Assembly (NCBI GenBank): GCA_026413225.1
Contig: CM048554.1
Coordinates: forward strand, 57,371,463 to 57,435,462
Source: Otis tarda
Taxonomy: Eukaryota > Chordata > Aves > Otidiformes > Otididae
DNA length: 64,000 nt
Direction of reading: 5' to 3'
The notes below the pieces were generated by a model that saw nothing but the letters and a program-made list of their open reading frames with translations, did not search any database and was not told the origin of the DNA. Below, one piece after another: positions 49,401-62,500 of this stretch (the stretch's first letter is position 1; each line of letters begins with the position of its first letter). The position numbers were made by a program, and so were the translations under genes.

Positions 49401-52400
49401 GGTTTTCAGAATTGCCAAGTTCACCTAAACATTCTGATCAATCTTACAGATGCTGAAATTAAATATTTGTATCAATCAAGATGGAACAGTGCAGCAAGAT
49501 TTAGATCTGGTTTCCAGTCTCTCCACTGATTATCATATTCTCATTAGTGATTTGTATTTAAGATCTACTGTGTTCAACTCATCCTTACATCTGTGGGAAA
49601 TACTGGGCATTGATTTGCAGGCAGACAAAACTCCCACTGAAATAAAATATTCTAGGTTTGTGCCAGGCAGTTAATCTGTTTTTTTTTCTCCTCCTATACC
49701 CCATCAAACACTATTACCAATCTCTATAAACCTAGCTTTGCTGATAAAGTCAGCTCCATATTATATTAATTTCCATGCATACTTTTAATCAAAAATATTC
49801 AAAATATTTCCAAAACTCTGGAAAACCTAGCACATTGATGTGTGAAAGAGCAACTAAAACAGAACTCAGAAGAATAGTAGAAATGTTATCCACAAAAATC
49901 TTGGCAAAGAATCCTAAACAAATTCAATTTTTATTGTCTATTTTGTTTTCAGCATTTTTAGCAAAATGCAGGGAGAAACCAAGCTTCAGCCTGAAATAAA
50001 TACATTAGAATACAGATCTCTGTCTGCACCGAGTTGTGTTGCATTCAAAGTAGTGGGGTAACCCTTTGCAGGCTTCCCATCACAGTCTCCTTGCTATGAA
50101 CAGGCTTCACCCATTTAAAGTGCTGAAAAAGCCCTTGGCAAATAGGTTTGGTTGATTACCACAGTATCACCCGCTAGCGCTATTATGTTGTATCAGCGTT
50201 TACATTATAAACTTCAATTTTAGGTGCTAGATTTTTGAACTGTGAAAAAAGGCTCTGAACAGAAAGTTGATATTCAATAGTGAGTAATTTTTGCATACAT
50301 TTAAAGTGAGTAGTGCATTCATTTTTTAGTACAATGGAGAAAAATGACATTTAATTCCTAGTTCAAGTCACATTCCTGAATTAAAGCAACTTGACAAATA
50401 ATTTATTTCCCTATTTTTTTTTTCCTCTAAGAAGCAGAATTAGGGTGACACAAGCAAACCTTTATACATTTCCCTTTGCATGTTGGGCCTTTTTCTCACC
50501 TCCATGGTGTCTGTTTAAGTACATCTCTGGCCTGCTTGCACAGGCATGGCTCTGCACATATTGCTAGTAAAGTTCCTTATTCCAACGAGCACGATACAAT
50601 GACTGAAGAGTTTGGATGCAACATGTAAGTCTTGCAATAGAAATACATTTAAAAAATAATTACTGAATATTTCTAAGACTATGAAAATGAAATTGCTGAG
50701 ATTGTTATCTTTGCTTTAAAAATTCTGTTTTATAATAGCTATTTTTATTTTGCAGATCCTTCAACAAGGGGTGAAATCCTGGCTAATTAAAGTCAGTTGA
50801 GTTCAGTGTAACCAAGATTCCACTTACAAAGTTTTATATAAAAAAAATCTAAATTTAGTAAAGAGCTCTGACTAACAGCAAGTGCAATCTGTTTGATAGA
50901 TGATGTATTCTATGTACCTATATACATTACAGCTCATAGCAGTCCAACAAGAACAGCTTTAAGCTACTGAGTAATTATAAAGTTATGCATTTGTTTTTAA
51001 GAACTGATTAAATGCAAAATATTGACATTTGTGTTAGCCTATGAAATCTGTTAAGTGTATTTTGGGGGGAAAAAAAAAAAAGAAAGAAAGACATCAGTCC
51101 TTTACATTCAAGTTTGAAAGTCTAGATCTACTAAGCTAAAATTTAATAATTCCTAAATGTGCATTAGTAAGATAAATCCTAAGTAGAGCTGGCTGAGTGC
51201 TTCATGACTGTTCGCTTTACCCATTTAGCTAGCATTGAAAATGGACTATATTGGCAAAATAGTTGTCTGGTTTGCTCTTAATCCTATTGTGTATTCTTGT
51301 TTCCGCCAAAGCTTTCAGCAAAAATATATTTGTAGGTATTGTTCGATATTTTGCTTAGAGTTTTTTCTACAACAGATATATGATTGTATTTCATAAGAAA
51401 TACATTTGTTTCTTTTACAAAAGATGGTTTAAAGTTGTAATTAATACTAAATTAATTTTCATAATGAATTAGACTTACTAGTTTTCAGACATGTAGCTCC
51501 CATGTATTTTACCAGCATGCATCCTCCAGAACTTTACTGAGTGTTGCTCTGCCAACAGTAAATTTGGAAGGCCAAGTAAATTATGCCACAGTGAAGATAA
51601 TGCTATGGTGAACTGTTAATAATTATTGGTAATGATATAAATTATTCATTTACAAATCACAGAATACATCACCAGAGTCCAAAAAAAATCCCAAACATTG
51701 GACTATTATTGTATCAAAATGCTATTTGAAGCTTGTATTATAAGAGAAACGTTTTTTCAACAGGCCATTCCCGCCATGCCATTCATCTTATTCCTACTGA
51801 GCCAGAGAAGACAAGAACAAAATAAGCTTCTAGAAGTTTTACTTTGTTAGGATAGTCTATTTAAATCCAGTATACAGTGAATATAGTAATAGAGAATGTT
51901 AAACCTTTACCTCTTAATTCATATTCTTGTTGAAGAAGAAAAAACACTCCTCATATTAAAATACAATACTCCCGATAATACTTTGATAACTTTTTACAAC
52001 ACTGCTCGGAGAAAAACCTTGACAAGGCAGTATGTATTTAACTGGCCTATCTTTAAATAATAATGAAGAGGGGTTTTCCAATCTATTCTGCAATAGCACC
52101 ATGGTTTTTGCCTTTACCATTGTTACAGAAGACTAGGATGAATCTGCTACACTGACTACTGCTAAACTAATGTAAATAGTCTGTAGTATCTAAAATGTCA
52201 TTAGACATTTGATTAGATGTGTAATAACCACAGACACTAATAATTTAGTTGATACAATACAATTAAGATGAAATTAGGATCAATAAAAAGGGATTAATCT
52301 CACCCTGTCTATCCCTTGCTATCTGTGCTCACAGGAAGGACCAAAAAATTATACATTTAATAGACAGAAAGATTTTGTTTAGGAAATACCTAAGGATAGT

Positions 52401-54875
52401 TCCAGAGTTTAAACGTCAGAATGAACAGTTTCTCTTTATTTTGGCCAGGTTTATTAACATTATATGGCAGATTTTAATGCAGTTATTATCTTTTATCAAA
52501 TCAATTATTTTGCAAAAGTGTCGCAAACCTGTTACATCTTGGAATTAATATTTCCATCTCCCTCCATTTGCTTTCTTGAAACAAAATTAAATAATAATGC
52601 AAAGTAGCAACTAGGGTTTTTTTCTCTTTTTCATTTTATACATTTAATCCATTTGTAAGCTTTGGAATTTGTTGTCTTCTGAGAGCCAAAGTAGAATTTC
52701 ATGTGTGTTCAAATTGCACTAATTTAGTTTTGAAATTTTCTAGTAAAAAGTTATCAAGGGATATCTTTCTAGTCTGAAAATCATGTTACCTAGAATTTGA
52801 TAGCAAAACATACTTCAGCCAAAAAACATAAACCAGTTTTAGTATCTACAGTTCTCATGTTGTAATAAAATCATGTCTAGATCAAAATATTCACTAAGGA
52901 ATTATTCAGATACGTGGCAAGCATTTCTGAGTGATTTGCAAGCTATTGGTATAATAGGGTCTACCTTATCCTCAGTAGGGACACTCACAGGAATTACACT
53001 CACACACAGGAACACACTCCCTTAAATCCTAAGCCATATATGTAACAGCATTAACTGACAACTAAATTTGTAAGGGGCGGCAGAAATCAAACTCACAAAC
53101 ACAGCATTTTCCCTCACAAGTCTAAAAGCCTCCCTGCTAAGCTCAGTCAACAGGGAAAAAAGTAAAACATGGAAGCAGGTCTTAAACATTTTTGCACTAG
53201 TACTGCATTTGCACTGTTCCTCCAGAGCTGGACAGCTGAATGGTACAATGGCTAATACGCGCCACTTGCAGGACAAAACAGCAATGCAGACTGCAAGATA
53301 GTAGATCCCTATACTTGCAAACGTTATCCCAGGCAGTGGATCACCACTTAAAGAAGTAAGGTTTGCATTCGTTTCTAATATAATGCAACTGAGAACAAAA
53401 GGTTTCAGTAGTGGTTGATTGAGGTACAGGATCTTTTACAGGAGTTTTTTGTTCCTCTATACCTAACCACAGCTAATGAAAAATAGCAGAATTGCTTTCT
53501 TGGAGATCATGAAAAATGTAAATGATTGAAGTCTGTTGGCTTTGTGGCTGAGCCAAGACAATACTCAGTGTTGCAAACAAAGCACTAAAAATTGGTGCTA
53601 AAAATACTTTGTAAAACATGGTGAAAAAATTTTTTTTTTTTTTTTTGCAACTCAGATGAACTTTGTTCCTCTGGAAGATGACTGAACAGGTGGTATTGTA
53701 AAAGCAGAGTGAGGCTCAATACAACAAAATTTTAACATCTCTTTCTTGATTTGATTTTTTTTTCCACAGTAAACGAAAAATCAATCAATTGAAAAAACTT
53801 TTCATATTAATGCATCACAGCACCTGATTCATTGGAAGGCATAACTAAAAAGTATAATGAATTGATTGAATTTTGTCACACAATGAGTCTAACATAGTGA
53901 GTAGGTATAGTTTCACACAATAGGTTGTAATTTCAAAATCAGCAAATATTGCAGCAAAATTTGAGGATATAAGCATCATATGGTAGAATCATATATTTGA
54001 GTTAAAAGCTGGCTCTTCTAGATGAAAGCAAATGCAAAAATGCTTATCTAAAACTTTTTCCTTGCAGAATGCATGTGTGCATTTTCCCATCATTTTACAT
54101 CATGGTAGATCGTACAAGACACAAGGCATAACAAATGAATCTATCATCTACAGTCCCTATACAAATTCAGGCTTACATTACCTCAATCTTTGCCATTTCA
54201 AACTGCCCATAAAAGTGAAAATGAGTGGGAGACTGGCTGACCTGATCAGCTGTAAGTACCTTAAAGTAATTTTAAATTTTGGATATACTTGCATCTACTG
54301 TCAAATTCATGCTGTGCTCAATCACAATATAAAGTAGTAACAGCTCCCTGGTAAAAACATCTTTTGGTATGTCATCTCAACTCAGACAGCAGCATCCCCA
54401 GGTGGAATGGTGGTACTATTATGTACCCACTCAAATATCGGATTTGGAGATTTAATTTGCAAGACTTAGAGTAAAAATCCAGTAAGGGGGCTTGCAATCA
54501 AAACAATATACATTAGGTCATTCATCAATGGAAATGCAATCCATGGATGTTCTGAAACTTAAGTTTCTGTCCCTGTGTTTCATTTTACAAAACACTACAG
54601 AAAGAAGAAAAGAGCCACCATCTAACCTCAGCTCCATACCTGTCGTCTGTCAGAGGAAAGTATCCTTTGAAATGCATGTAGCATCTACCCACCTGCTAGG
54701 TTTAATTTCAGAGTCCAGCACTATCATTAACAGAAGTAGTATTGTTTTCTCATCTGTGTACTATCTTACATTCATTCTCAGCAAAAACAGGGAGCTTTTC
54801 TCAACAGGCATATGCCTTTAGCTTCCCATAGAGAAAGCACATGATTAATCCAAAGGATACATGAATGACATGTAT

Positions 54876-54901
54876 AATGTTCAAAATCTTTTTTGAACAT
54901 T
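54876..54901. repeat. Perfect 11-bp inverted repeat (hairpin) with 4-base loop
   Basis: AATGTTCAAAA at 54876-54886 pairs with TTTTGAACATT at 54891-54901 around a TCTT loop. Confidence 0.9.
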
Positions 54902-56205
54902 TTGAACCCTGCTTCTTTCCCTATGAATGGGAGTCATGCATGTAGTCTAAATATCAGTGTCTGCAGTTATGCTCATAAGTTTCTGAGGTATCCAAACCCT
55001 CATTTAACTTCACAAGCATCCTCTTCTTTAGTACCATTGTTGCTTTTGAGTAAGTCAGATCACTAAGGTAGCTAAAAACATGTTCTATTAGATCCCGTGC
55101 ATGTGCAGAACATACATTCTTCATATTCACTCGTGCATAAACAAGACTTCCATTTGATTTATTTTTATATTTATCAAAGCATAAGCATGAAGAAGATAAC
55201 AGGATTGGAAGAAATTAAACCATGTTAGCCTTGTGAAAATGAGTCCAGATCATCCCCAAAGTTTAGGTCAGTCCATATAAGAATAAAAATTACATTACTC
55301 AGCTCTTACTAGCTATTCAGTAGAAATAAAAACCTTTCCTAATGTCATGTTACTCTTTGTTGATTCTTCTCCTCTTTCCAGTCCCAGCTCTCCCTTACAT
55401 AAGCATAATCAAGAGCACTATCTGATCAAATTCTTCTTTGCCCATTCTCGGCTTCATGCCTATTATTAGTCTCCCCTGTGCCTTTAATTTAATGAAAAGC
55501 CCTGCAGCCTAAATGTCGTTGCCATTCCAGATTCCTATTTCAAAACTTCAGGCCCTGCAAGGCCTCACAGAAAGCACTACGTTAGCTGGAGTACGCACAG
55601 CCGAATACAGGTTTGAAGCAGTAAGGAACAGCAACCAATACATGAGCAACAACTCTCTAAAGACAGGAAAGCAAAACAGGAGTATGTCTCCTCAAAAGGG
55701 GTGTGTGAGGCATGGAAGAAAGGTTGGATGGCTGCAAATAATACTGGGTCTTAAGCAAAACAAAAAAGATTAAAAATCTAATGGATTTTTTTTTTCATTA
55801 TTGAGCTTTTAGATAGCTTTATGAAAGTGTGGGATTTTTTCTAACTTTTGGGAATAAATCATTCTGATGTTAGATTACTATCTTTCTTAATTTGGTCTTG
55901 GGTTTTCCTACCTGTAAGTCAGAGAAACTACTGTGGGAAAAAAATTACACCTGAAGCGCAGGCTCAGTTAATATGATACAGATCTCAAAATGCCTAATTC
56001 CGCTCATAAAGACACTCGACTTCCTAAGTAATCTTAAACAAAAATGTATTCTACTGCCTTTTCCTCTGGCAATTTGGACATTCATGTCAAAGTTATGTAA
56101 GGGGCAGAGACAAGAAAATCCACATATGGGAATTCATACACACAGTTTACTACAACATATGGCACGGTATAATGTGAACATGTGTTTGCTTCCATTCCTC
56201 CTCTC

Positions 56206-56230
56206 TTTTTTTTTTTTTTTTTTTTTTTTT
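56206..56230. repeat. Poly-T tract (25 T)
   Basis: This is an uninterrupted run of 25 T preceded by a C/T-rich stretch (poly-A on the NRXN1 strand). No attached SINE or processed gene body was recognised. Confidence 0.9.
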
Positions 56231-56592
56231 ATTTGGGAGCCATATAAGTAATTTCTGAATGTGTGTGAACTTTTGTACGTAGGTATGGAAAGCACAGCAG
56301 CTAATAAAAAACTCCTTAAAATGGACAAGTACAGTAAATCTACACAGGGATAATGGAGGTAGCTAGCTAAGCTAACTATTCACATTGGATTCACCAAAGA
56401 AAATGATGTCTTTTGGTAAGTTACATCAGTGGGCACAGGCTTCAGGCAGCACCAGTCTCGAGTCTTTTAGTTCCACCTACTTCGCAGGACTTCAGTGATT
56501 GTTTTGTAAGGCTTTTTCATAACAACTCAGTTACTCACTGCAAAGCACTTTCTAGAGCAGAAAATTCCTGTTAAATAGATATAATTTTAATG

Positions 56593-56675
56593 TTCTACAC
56601 ATACATATATTATACACACATCATATTACATATATCTTCATATATATGATATACATAGATCATATATAAATATGT
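56593..56675. repeat. AT-rich (TATA/CATA) low-complexity repeat
   Basis: Alternating ACATATAT-type words with many short palindromes, consistent with a decayed AT/CA microsatellite. Confidence 0.75.
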
Positions 56676-57159
56676 ATCTTGCACAGGTAGAAAAAAAAAA
56701 TCACACATCTTTCCTAAAATTAAAGGTATTTCAATGATATCTAACTGAAATGGCATCCAAACATACAAGGAGGCTCATCAGCTGCCTAGTTACATGACAG
56801 AGCCAGAGGCAACTCTAAAGCATCAACACAACTGCCTGAGGAGACTGCCAAGGAGCCAGCTGCTGCTACTGGAAAATCTTCCAAAGCCTTGCATCTGGGT
56901 TCTGTTACTGCTGTCCAAAAATACCCACCCCAATAAATAAATAAAAATATAATAATAAAAATTTTTATCTTTGTTATGAAAACGTCCTTATATATTATAT
57001 AAAACATTATACGTGTCATGACAAGTTGTATCTTTTCTCACAGATACTCCTGTAGTCCAATCACACAATGCGTTATTCCTGACTTGCCTCTGGTCCCTAC
57101 CATGAGCCTACAACATCTGAGTAGTCAAGACATTAAGGAAGCAATTCAAGCACTTAATC

Positions 57160-57370
57160 ATGGATGTATAGTGGCATTTTAGACACCTAAATCCCAGCTG
57201 CCACTCCTGAAGGACACAGTTATCCAATAGGTTCTGCAGATGTCGAAAATAACTTTAGACAGTTAAATATAAGCAGCTGAATCCCCTCTCAAATCACATG
57301 CTTTAGTAAAAATAGGAAATTTGGACTTTAGGCAAGGCAGTTTTATGGGACTTAGAAGTGAAAATAAGTA
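57160..57370 (+). mobile_element. Possible decayed ancient repeat ('CACCTAAATCCC'-type)
   Basis: TTTTAGACACCTAAATCCCA near 57176, then GGAAATTTGGACTTTAGGCAA and TTTATGGGACTTAGAAG near 57318-57358 match the word order of the same kind of old repeat as at 22.8 kb. The middle is not recognisable. Weak evidence, by eye only. Confidence 0.25.
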
Positions 57371-60300
57371 TCTGACTTGCCACTTCTCTGTTTGCTCTTC
57401 AGTTACTAGATTAGTGTAGTTGCAAAAAGTCATTATACAGGATAAATATCTAGACAGGATTCCTTTTTTCTACCTATTTAAGCAATAAAATTCTGTCTCA
57501 AAATTTAGGAGTGGAAATAGAATAAATTCCTTCCAAATAATGCTTCCGCAAGTGACTTCAGGTAGAGTGTGTTATCCTGAAAGGCTGACAGATGACCTGA
57601 TGACAGTTTTTCACCATCAGCATTCAGAAATGGTTGAAATCCTGAATATCCAGAATATTGCAATGGAATATGCTGAATAGGTTCTGGTCCCTTCTGGTGT
57701 CTGTGGTCTACAGCTGTGCAGGACTCAGCAATGCAGTATTTAATCTACCTCCTCACAGAATCCTTAAAAATCTACCAATCCAAACAATTATGATAAATTA
57801 TTTTTATTTTTAAAACCACATGAATAGAAAATACACTTGTTTGGACAGTTCTGTTTTCTTCAAGTAAAGTAGAATCTGTCTTCTGTTAAGGATTGTTTTT
57901 TTCTTTATGTTGTTGGAAAGTCAGACAAGATTAAGGAAGAACAAATTCTGTGGTGTACGTGAAAAAGAGTTAGCCCTAGTTAGCAATGCAAACACACCCT
58001 CACAGAAAGTTTCAGATGGTTCTTTCCTCCAGAACATAGAGTTAGAAAAAGCCTTCTCAGCTACAGGTTGCTCAAAGAGAACATTTGCTTATGCCAACAA
58101 TTATGTGGGCAATTCTGTTTCATGAGGCTTAAAAGCTGAGTCATAAGAGTCTGCAGCAAATGGAGATGAGGGTTCTAGATGGAGGACATACGTCTGACTT
58201 AGTCTAGGTAGGAAGTCTCGATAGGGAACCTCTGCAACACAAAGCAGAGTGTGAAGCATTTGAAAAAGCCTATACTTATAATGTTAATTAGGATGCTACT
58301 CTGATATTAGGTGCTTTAGGAACAATACAAGCCATCCTTTAAAACCTACAGAAAATCAGAAGCACCTGTTTTGTTGAGGTTAATATTCCAGTTTATCACT
58401 TTCTCCTTGCAGTGGAGATTACAGAGAACTTTCATAAAAGCCTGACTCTAAAAATAATTCCATGAGTTGAGCTTTTTGAAAATTTGGAGGCTTTATGCAA
58501 ACTGAATTAGTTTCAGATTCTCAAATATTAACTCATTGAATGATATATTCTAAACAAGGATATCCCTTTTTCCCAGATGTTTATAGTATTTGAGAAAGGT
58601 TTTTAAATGAGCCTTTTAAAATACTGTATTATGTTTCTTGAAGCTTTGCTGTGAAGTCTGATGAGAGGAAGAACAGTGATTAATTGTAGTTTGCTGTCTT
58701 GCATTCCAAAATAGCAATTTTCCAATTTAAATCTCTTGTATATTTTTGTAAGAGTGTAATTTATATTCTCCCTCCTGTGACTTTCCAAGTTAAGAAACAA
58801 TTTAGATCTAATTCCACAATATTAGACTTGGGGAAAATGAAGCTTTTTGACTGAATATTCAAGCAAAGAATGTGTTTTGGGCGATGCCATAAATCACGCT
58901 TGTCAGATCCTTCAAAGGAATCATTCTGTACAGTTACCTTGTCTGTTATTCAGAAAGCACAGACATTGAACAAGATAATTCAGCACTGCTGTATTTGATT
59001 CACATATGGTTGTCTCCCTTCAATATAAGGCTTTGAAAGGACCATCTATTTTCAATTTAACTTCAAAATTTTTAAACTTTATTTTGATTACCTCATAATT
59101 GCACTGCATGTGCATATTTAGAGCATTTTGGGCTTCTGCACAAAGATGATCTGGTGGCTTGCTGATAACTAATGAACCATGTCAACTGAGTGGTGCTGAA
59201 CTATTATATTCAAGACACATAACTCACCATGAAATTACTGACACTTTAGGTTAGACTGTTCTCTTGTTCTAAATATTTTTCAGGAAATTTCTTAATGGAA
59301 ATTTTCTATGAAACCGACAGACTAATTCACAACAGACAACCAAGGATAAGGAAGCAATCTCACAACATGGACGTGTTCCAGAATTTTACATTTCAAGTAC
59401 CTCTTTAATAACATATTAATTCACAAATTTTCTCACTGGACCTTTCATGTCTAAAAATTACCTATGACCTACTTTCCCACGGAGATTCATTTCAGCATAA
59501 ATGTCTGTTTTCAAGTGATTTATAGTAAGAAACACAACATTTTATATGGCGAATGGAAAGCTGAATTGATTATTTATAAGAATGTATTGCTTAGTGGAAT
59601 GCGGTTGGAGAATCTAAGAATTTAAATATGCAACTATGATTACAAAAAATTACCAAGAAAAAGTGGAAAAATCTCACAAGATAAGAAAAAGTAGGAGTTG
59701 TTCTGCATAGGAGAAAGCAAATCATTGCAAAAATAGAGACAGATGAAACTTGAGATAAGCCTGACAGTAGAACTTTACTGAAGGGGAAAGATGAAAACAG
59801 TAGTACAAGCTGGAAAGCTTTAATCAGGAAAATACTGTAGGATATGTGTTGATAGTATGCATATGATCTGCACTAATAATTACGGCAATTGTCCAGGAAT
59901 TACCATTCAATGATTCACTTTCTTTAAGAATTAAAAACTTAAAATGTTGTGTAGCATTCAGAACTTACGCTATGCCTACATTGCTGTCAAAAATTGCAAG
60001 TGCAGCAAGACAGAGACACTTGAGCGAGTCTGTCTTGTGATATCAATATACATGTGGCAAAGCATGCTTCAGACTGGGCCGAACAGCTTACATGGGTCCA
60101 CACATAAATACAGGTTTGACTCAAGAGCCTTGACACCTACAGGGCTTAACAATAACCTCATAAATTTGTTTAATGCCAGCTGGATATATTTATACAAATT
60201 GCAGTCACACCTTTCATTCAGGCTCATAAATCCATTTATTATCACCTCAGTCTCAGGTGGTTTAAACACTAACGCAAAATACAACAGGATGCAAGCACCT

Positions 60301-60500
60301 GAGCCACATAAACCTTGGAAATGTTATTCAACGAGCCAATTTTGATAGTCAAATATAAGTCTAAAGGTAAATTAAGAAAGATAAGTAGGATTTTCAGAAA
60401 TATTTAAATACTGATTATTAAAACCAATAGGAGTTAGGTTCTTCTGAAAATCTCACTAAGTATCTATAAACATGTTTAGGTCCACAAGTATATCTATTCC

Positions 60501-60526
60501 TCTCTCTCTCTCTCTCTCTCTCTCTC
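60501..60526. repeat. (TC)13 microsatellite followed by a C-run
   Basis: Thirteen uninterrupted TC units end in a run of seven C (60526-60532). This is the longest pure dinucleotide repeat seen in the window and is likely polymorphic. Confidence 0.95.
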
Positions 60527-62460
60527 CCCCCCTCTATTAAAAAATAAAGGAAGGCCTAAAGTGATTTCTGTGTCCATTTGGAACGATTCACCTGTGCATG
60601 TAATACTTATTACTTCCTAAGCTCTAAGAGGACCATTCCAAAGGCTTATAAAAATATTCCTAAAGAGCAAGGATTTTCCTTTGGAAAGACCAAACTGCAC
60701 CAGATATCAAATGTTTCAAATTTCATTCTCAGCTCAATATTTTAACACATGTTCTGAATAATCAATTCCCTCAATATACATCCTCAGGAATACATACAAG
60801 TATCTCTAAAATGCTGCTAAACAGATATTTTTGTACTCTTTTTCAACACTTTTTGGTGTTGTCTCTTTCTCCTGTATAAAAGCCAAGCATTTTTGTTTAA
60901 CATAGAAAAAAACCACAAATAAATGCTCTAGTCACTGAATCCTCCTCTTTTTGAACACATGTTCCCTTGTGACACAGACTGTATCATAAGCTCACTTGTT
61001 AGAATACTGGCACTCTGTTATTCACCATAAGCTATTGAAATGCCACTAACTAGTCCACTAACTTCTGTTCTGTAAGTAAAATGTCAAATCTCTGCACCTC
61101 CCCATGTTTCTGATATGCATCTAAGGGGTGCTGTGAGCCTGTAGCAAAGATACTGGCTGGTTTAGGAAAATATAGACTGAAATGAGCAAAGGTTTATCAT
61201 CTGTAGAGTTTGCTTTGGTATTTTTAATTTTCAATGAAGTGGGCATATGTTTTTGTATCACGAATACATCTAACTTTGAGCGACCATTAACCAGACAGTA
61301 ATATCCCTCCAGCAAAAGCAATTGCTAAGTGTTTGCCTAGGTGCTATAGCACAAAGCAATGACATCTGAATGTCCTCACCACTATTCTGGGCAACAGAGA
61401 TGAGAAATGTGTTTTTCCTTTCAGATTACAAAAAAAAAAAAAAAGTATATGTACAGGAAAAGCTAATTACAGTGACTAATCAAAGAGAATACTGAAATGC
61501 ATATTTGTTGGTTGATGGAAACTTAAAATGAAGCAAAAAAGCACAGATGATTTCCTGCTAGAAAGCTGCAGAGCATACATCACACCAGCAATTCTACTTA
61601 TCTTTTCTGTACTGTTCTAAAATAAAAAAAAAAAAATGCATCTTCCATTGGATATTACTTTGCAACATAATTTTCTACACTGGGAGTTTCTTGATTGTCT
61701 ATGTCCTTATATACTGGTGTCAAGTTCAATCCTGTTTGGCACTTCCATAATCCAAAAGAACTGCCAACAGGGGTAAATAGAGGACATCCTTTAAAATAAA
61801 GCAGAAAAGCAAAATGACAACTAGGTAAATCATATGCATCTAGCAATTAACTCTTTTGATCACATCTCAAAGCTAGTACAGGAATTTTTCCTAAAGAACA
61901 GTCTCTATGTATATGTGCAAATGGATCACCTGTGTGCCTTAACAGATAGCTAGGGGAATACTTTTTTTTTTTACTTGCACATGCTGCTTTTCACCTACAC
62001 AAAAGATACATTCATAGGCCGAGGTGTGTGAGTTCACAGCTCAAATAGACAAAGCCTCTCTATACTTTTGTGTAATCAGTCTGATCGTCCATGGCATTGC
62101 ATGGAGATCTATAGACTGTAACTATAAACTTAAGGTTCTGTCATGAGATGCAAAACTTCCACAGTAGGTACTGAAGGAAAAAGTATTTTTTCCTGTACTT
62201 GCTACAGCTTTATATCATTAATGAAAGAATGTGAGGGAACAATTTTGCTATTGTATATCAAAAGAGCTTACTGTCTGCTCCTTGATATGTTTGAATATTA
62301 ATAAATTCTGAAGCAATAGGTAACTAGACAAACTCTGTAGAGAACTTCAGTGCCTTCTGACCTCAAGGACTTTCTTGATGGTGATAATTAGCTTTAAAAT
62401 ATTCCTCAGAGATCTTGAGATTCAACTCTTATCTATGATGGCTTCTGTACTGCACATCGC

Positions 62461-62500
62461 AGTTGTTCAGGGCAACTGGGAGACTAGTCCCTGAACAACT
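62461..62500. repeat. Perfect 12-bp inverted repeat (hairpin) with 16-base loop
   Basis: AGTTGTTCAGGG at 62461-62472 is exactly complementary to CCCTGAACAACT at 62489-62500. The stem is too short for a microRNA precursor. Confidence 0.9.

Noticed and set aside
60069-60345. Overlapping open frames on both strands near 60.1-60.3 kb
   Set aside because: Both lack recognisable motifs. Overlapping frames of this length are expected in 64 kb of sequence.
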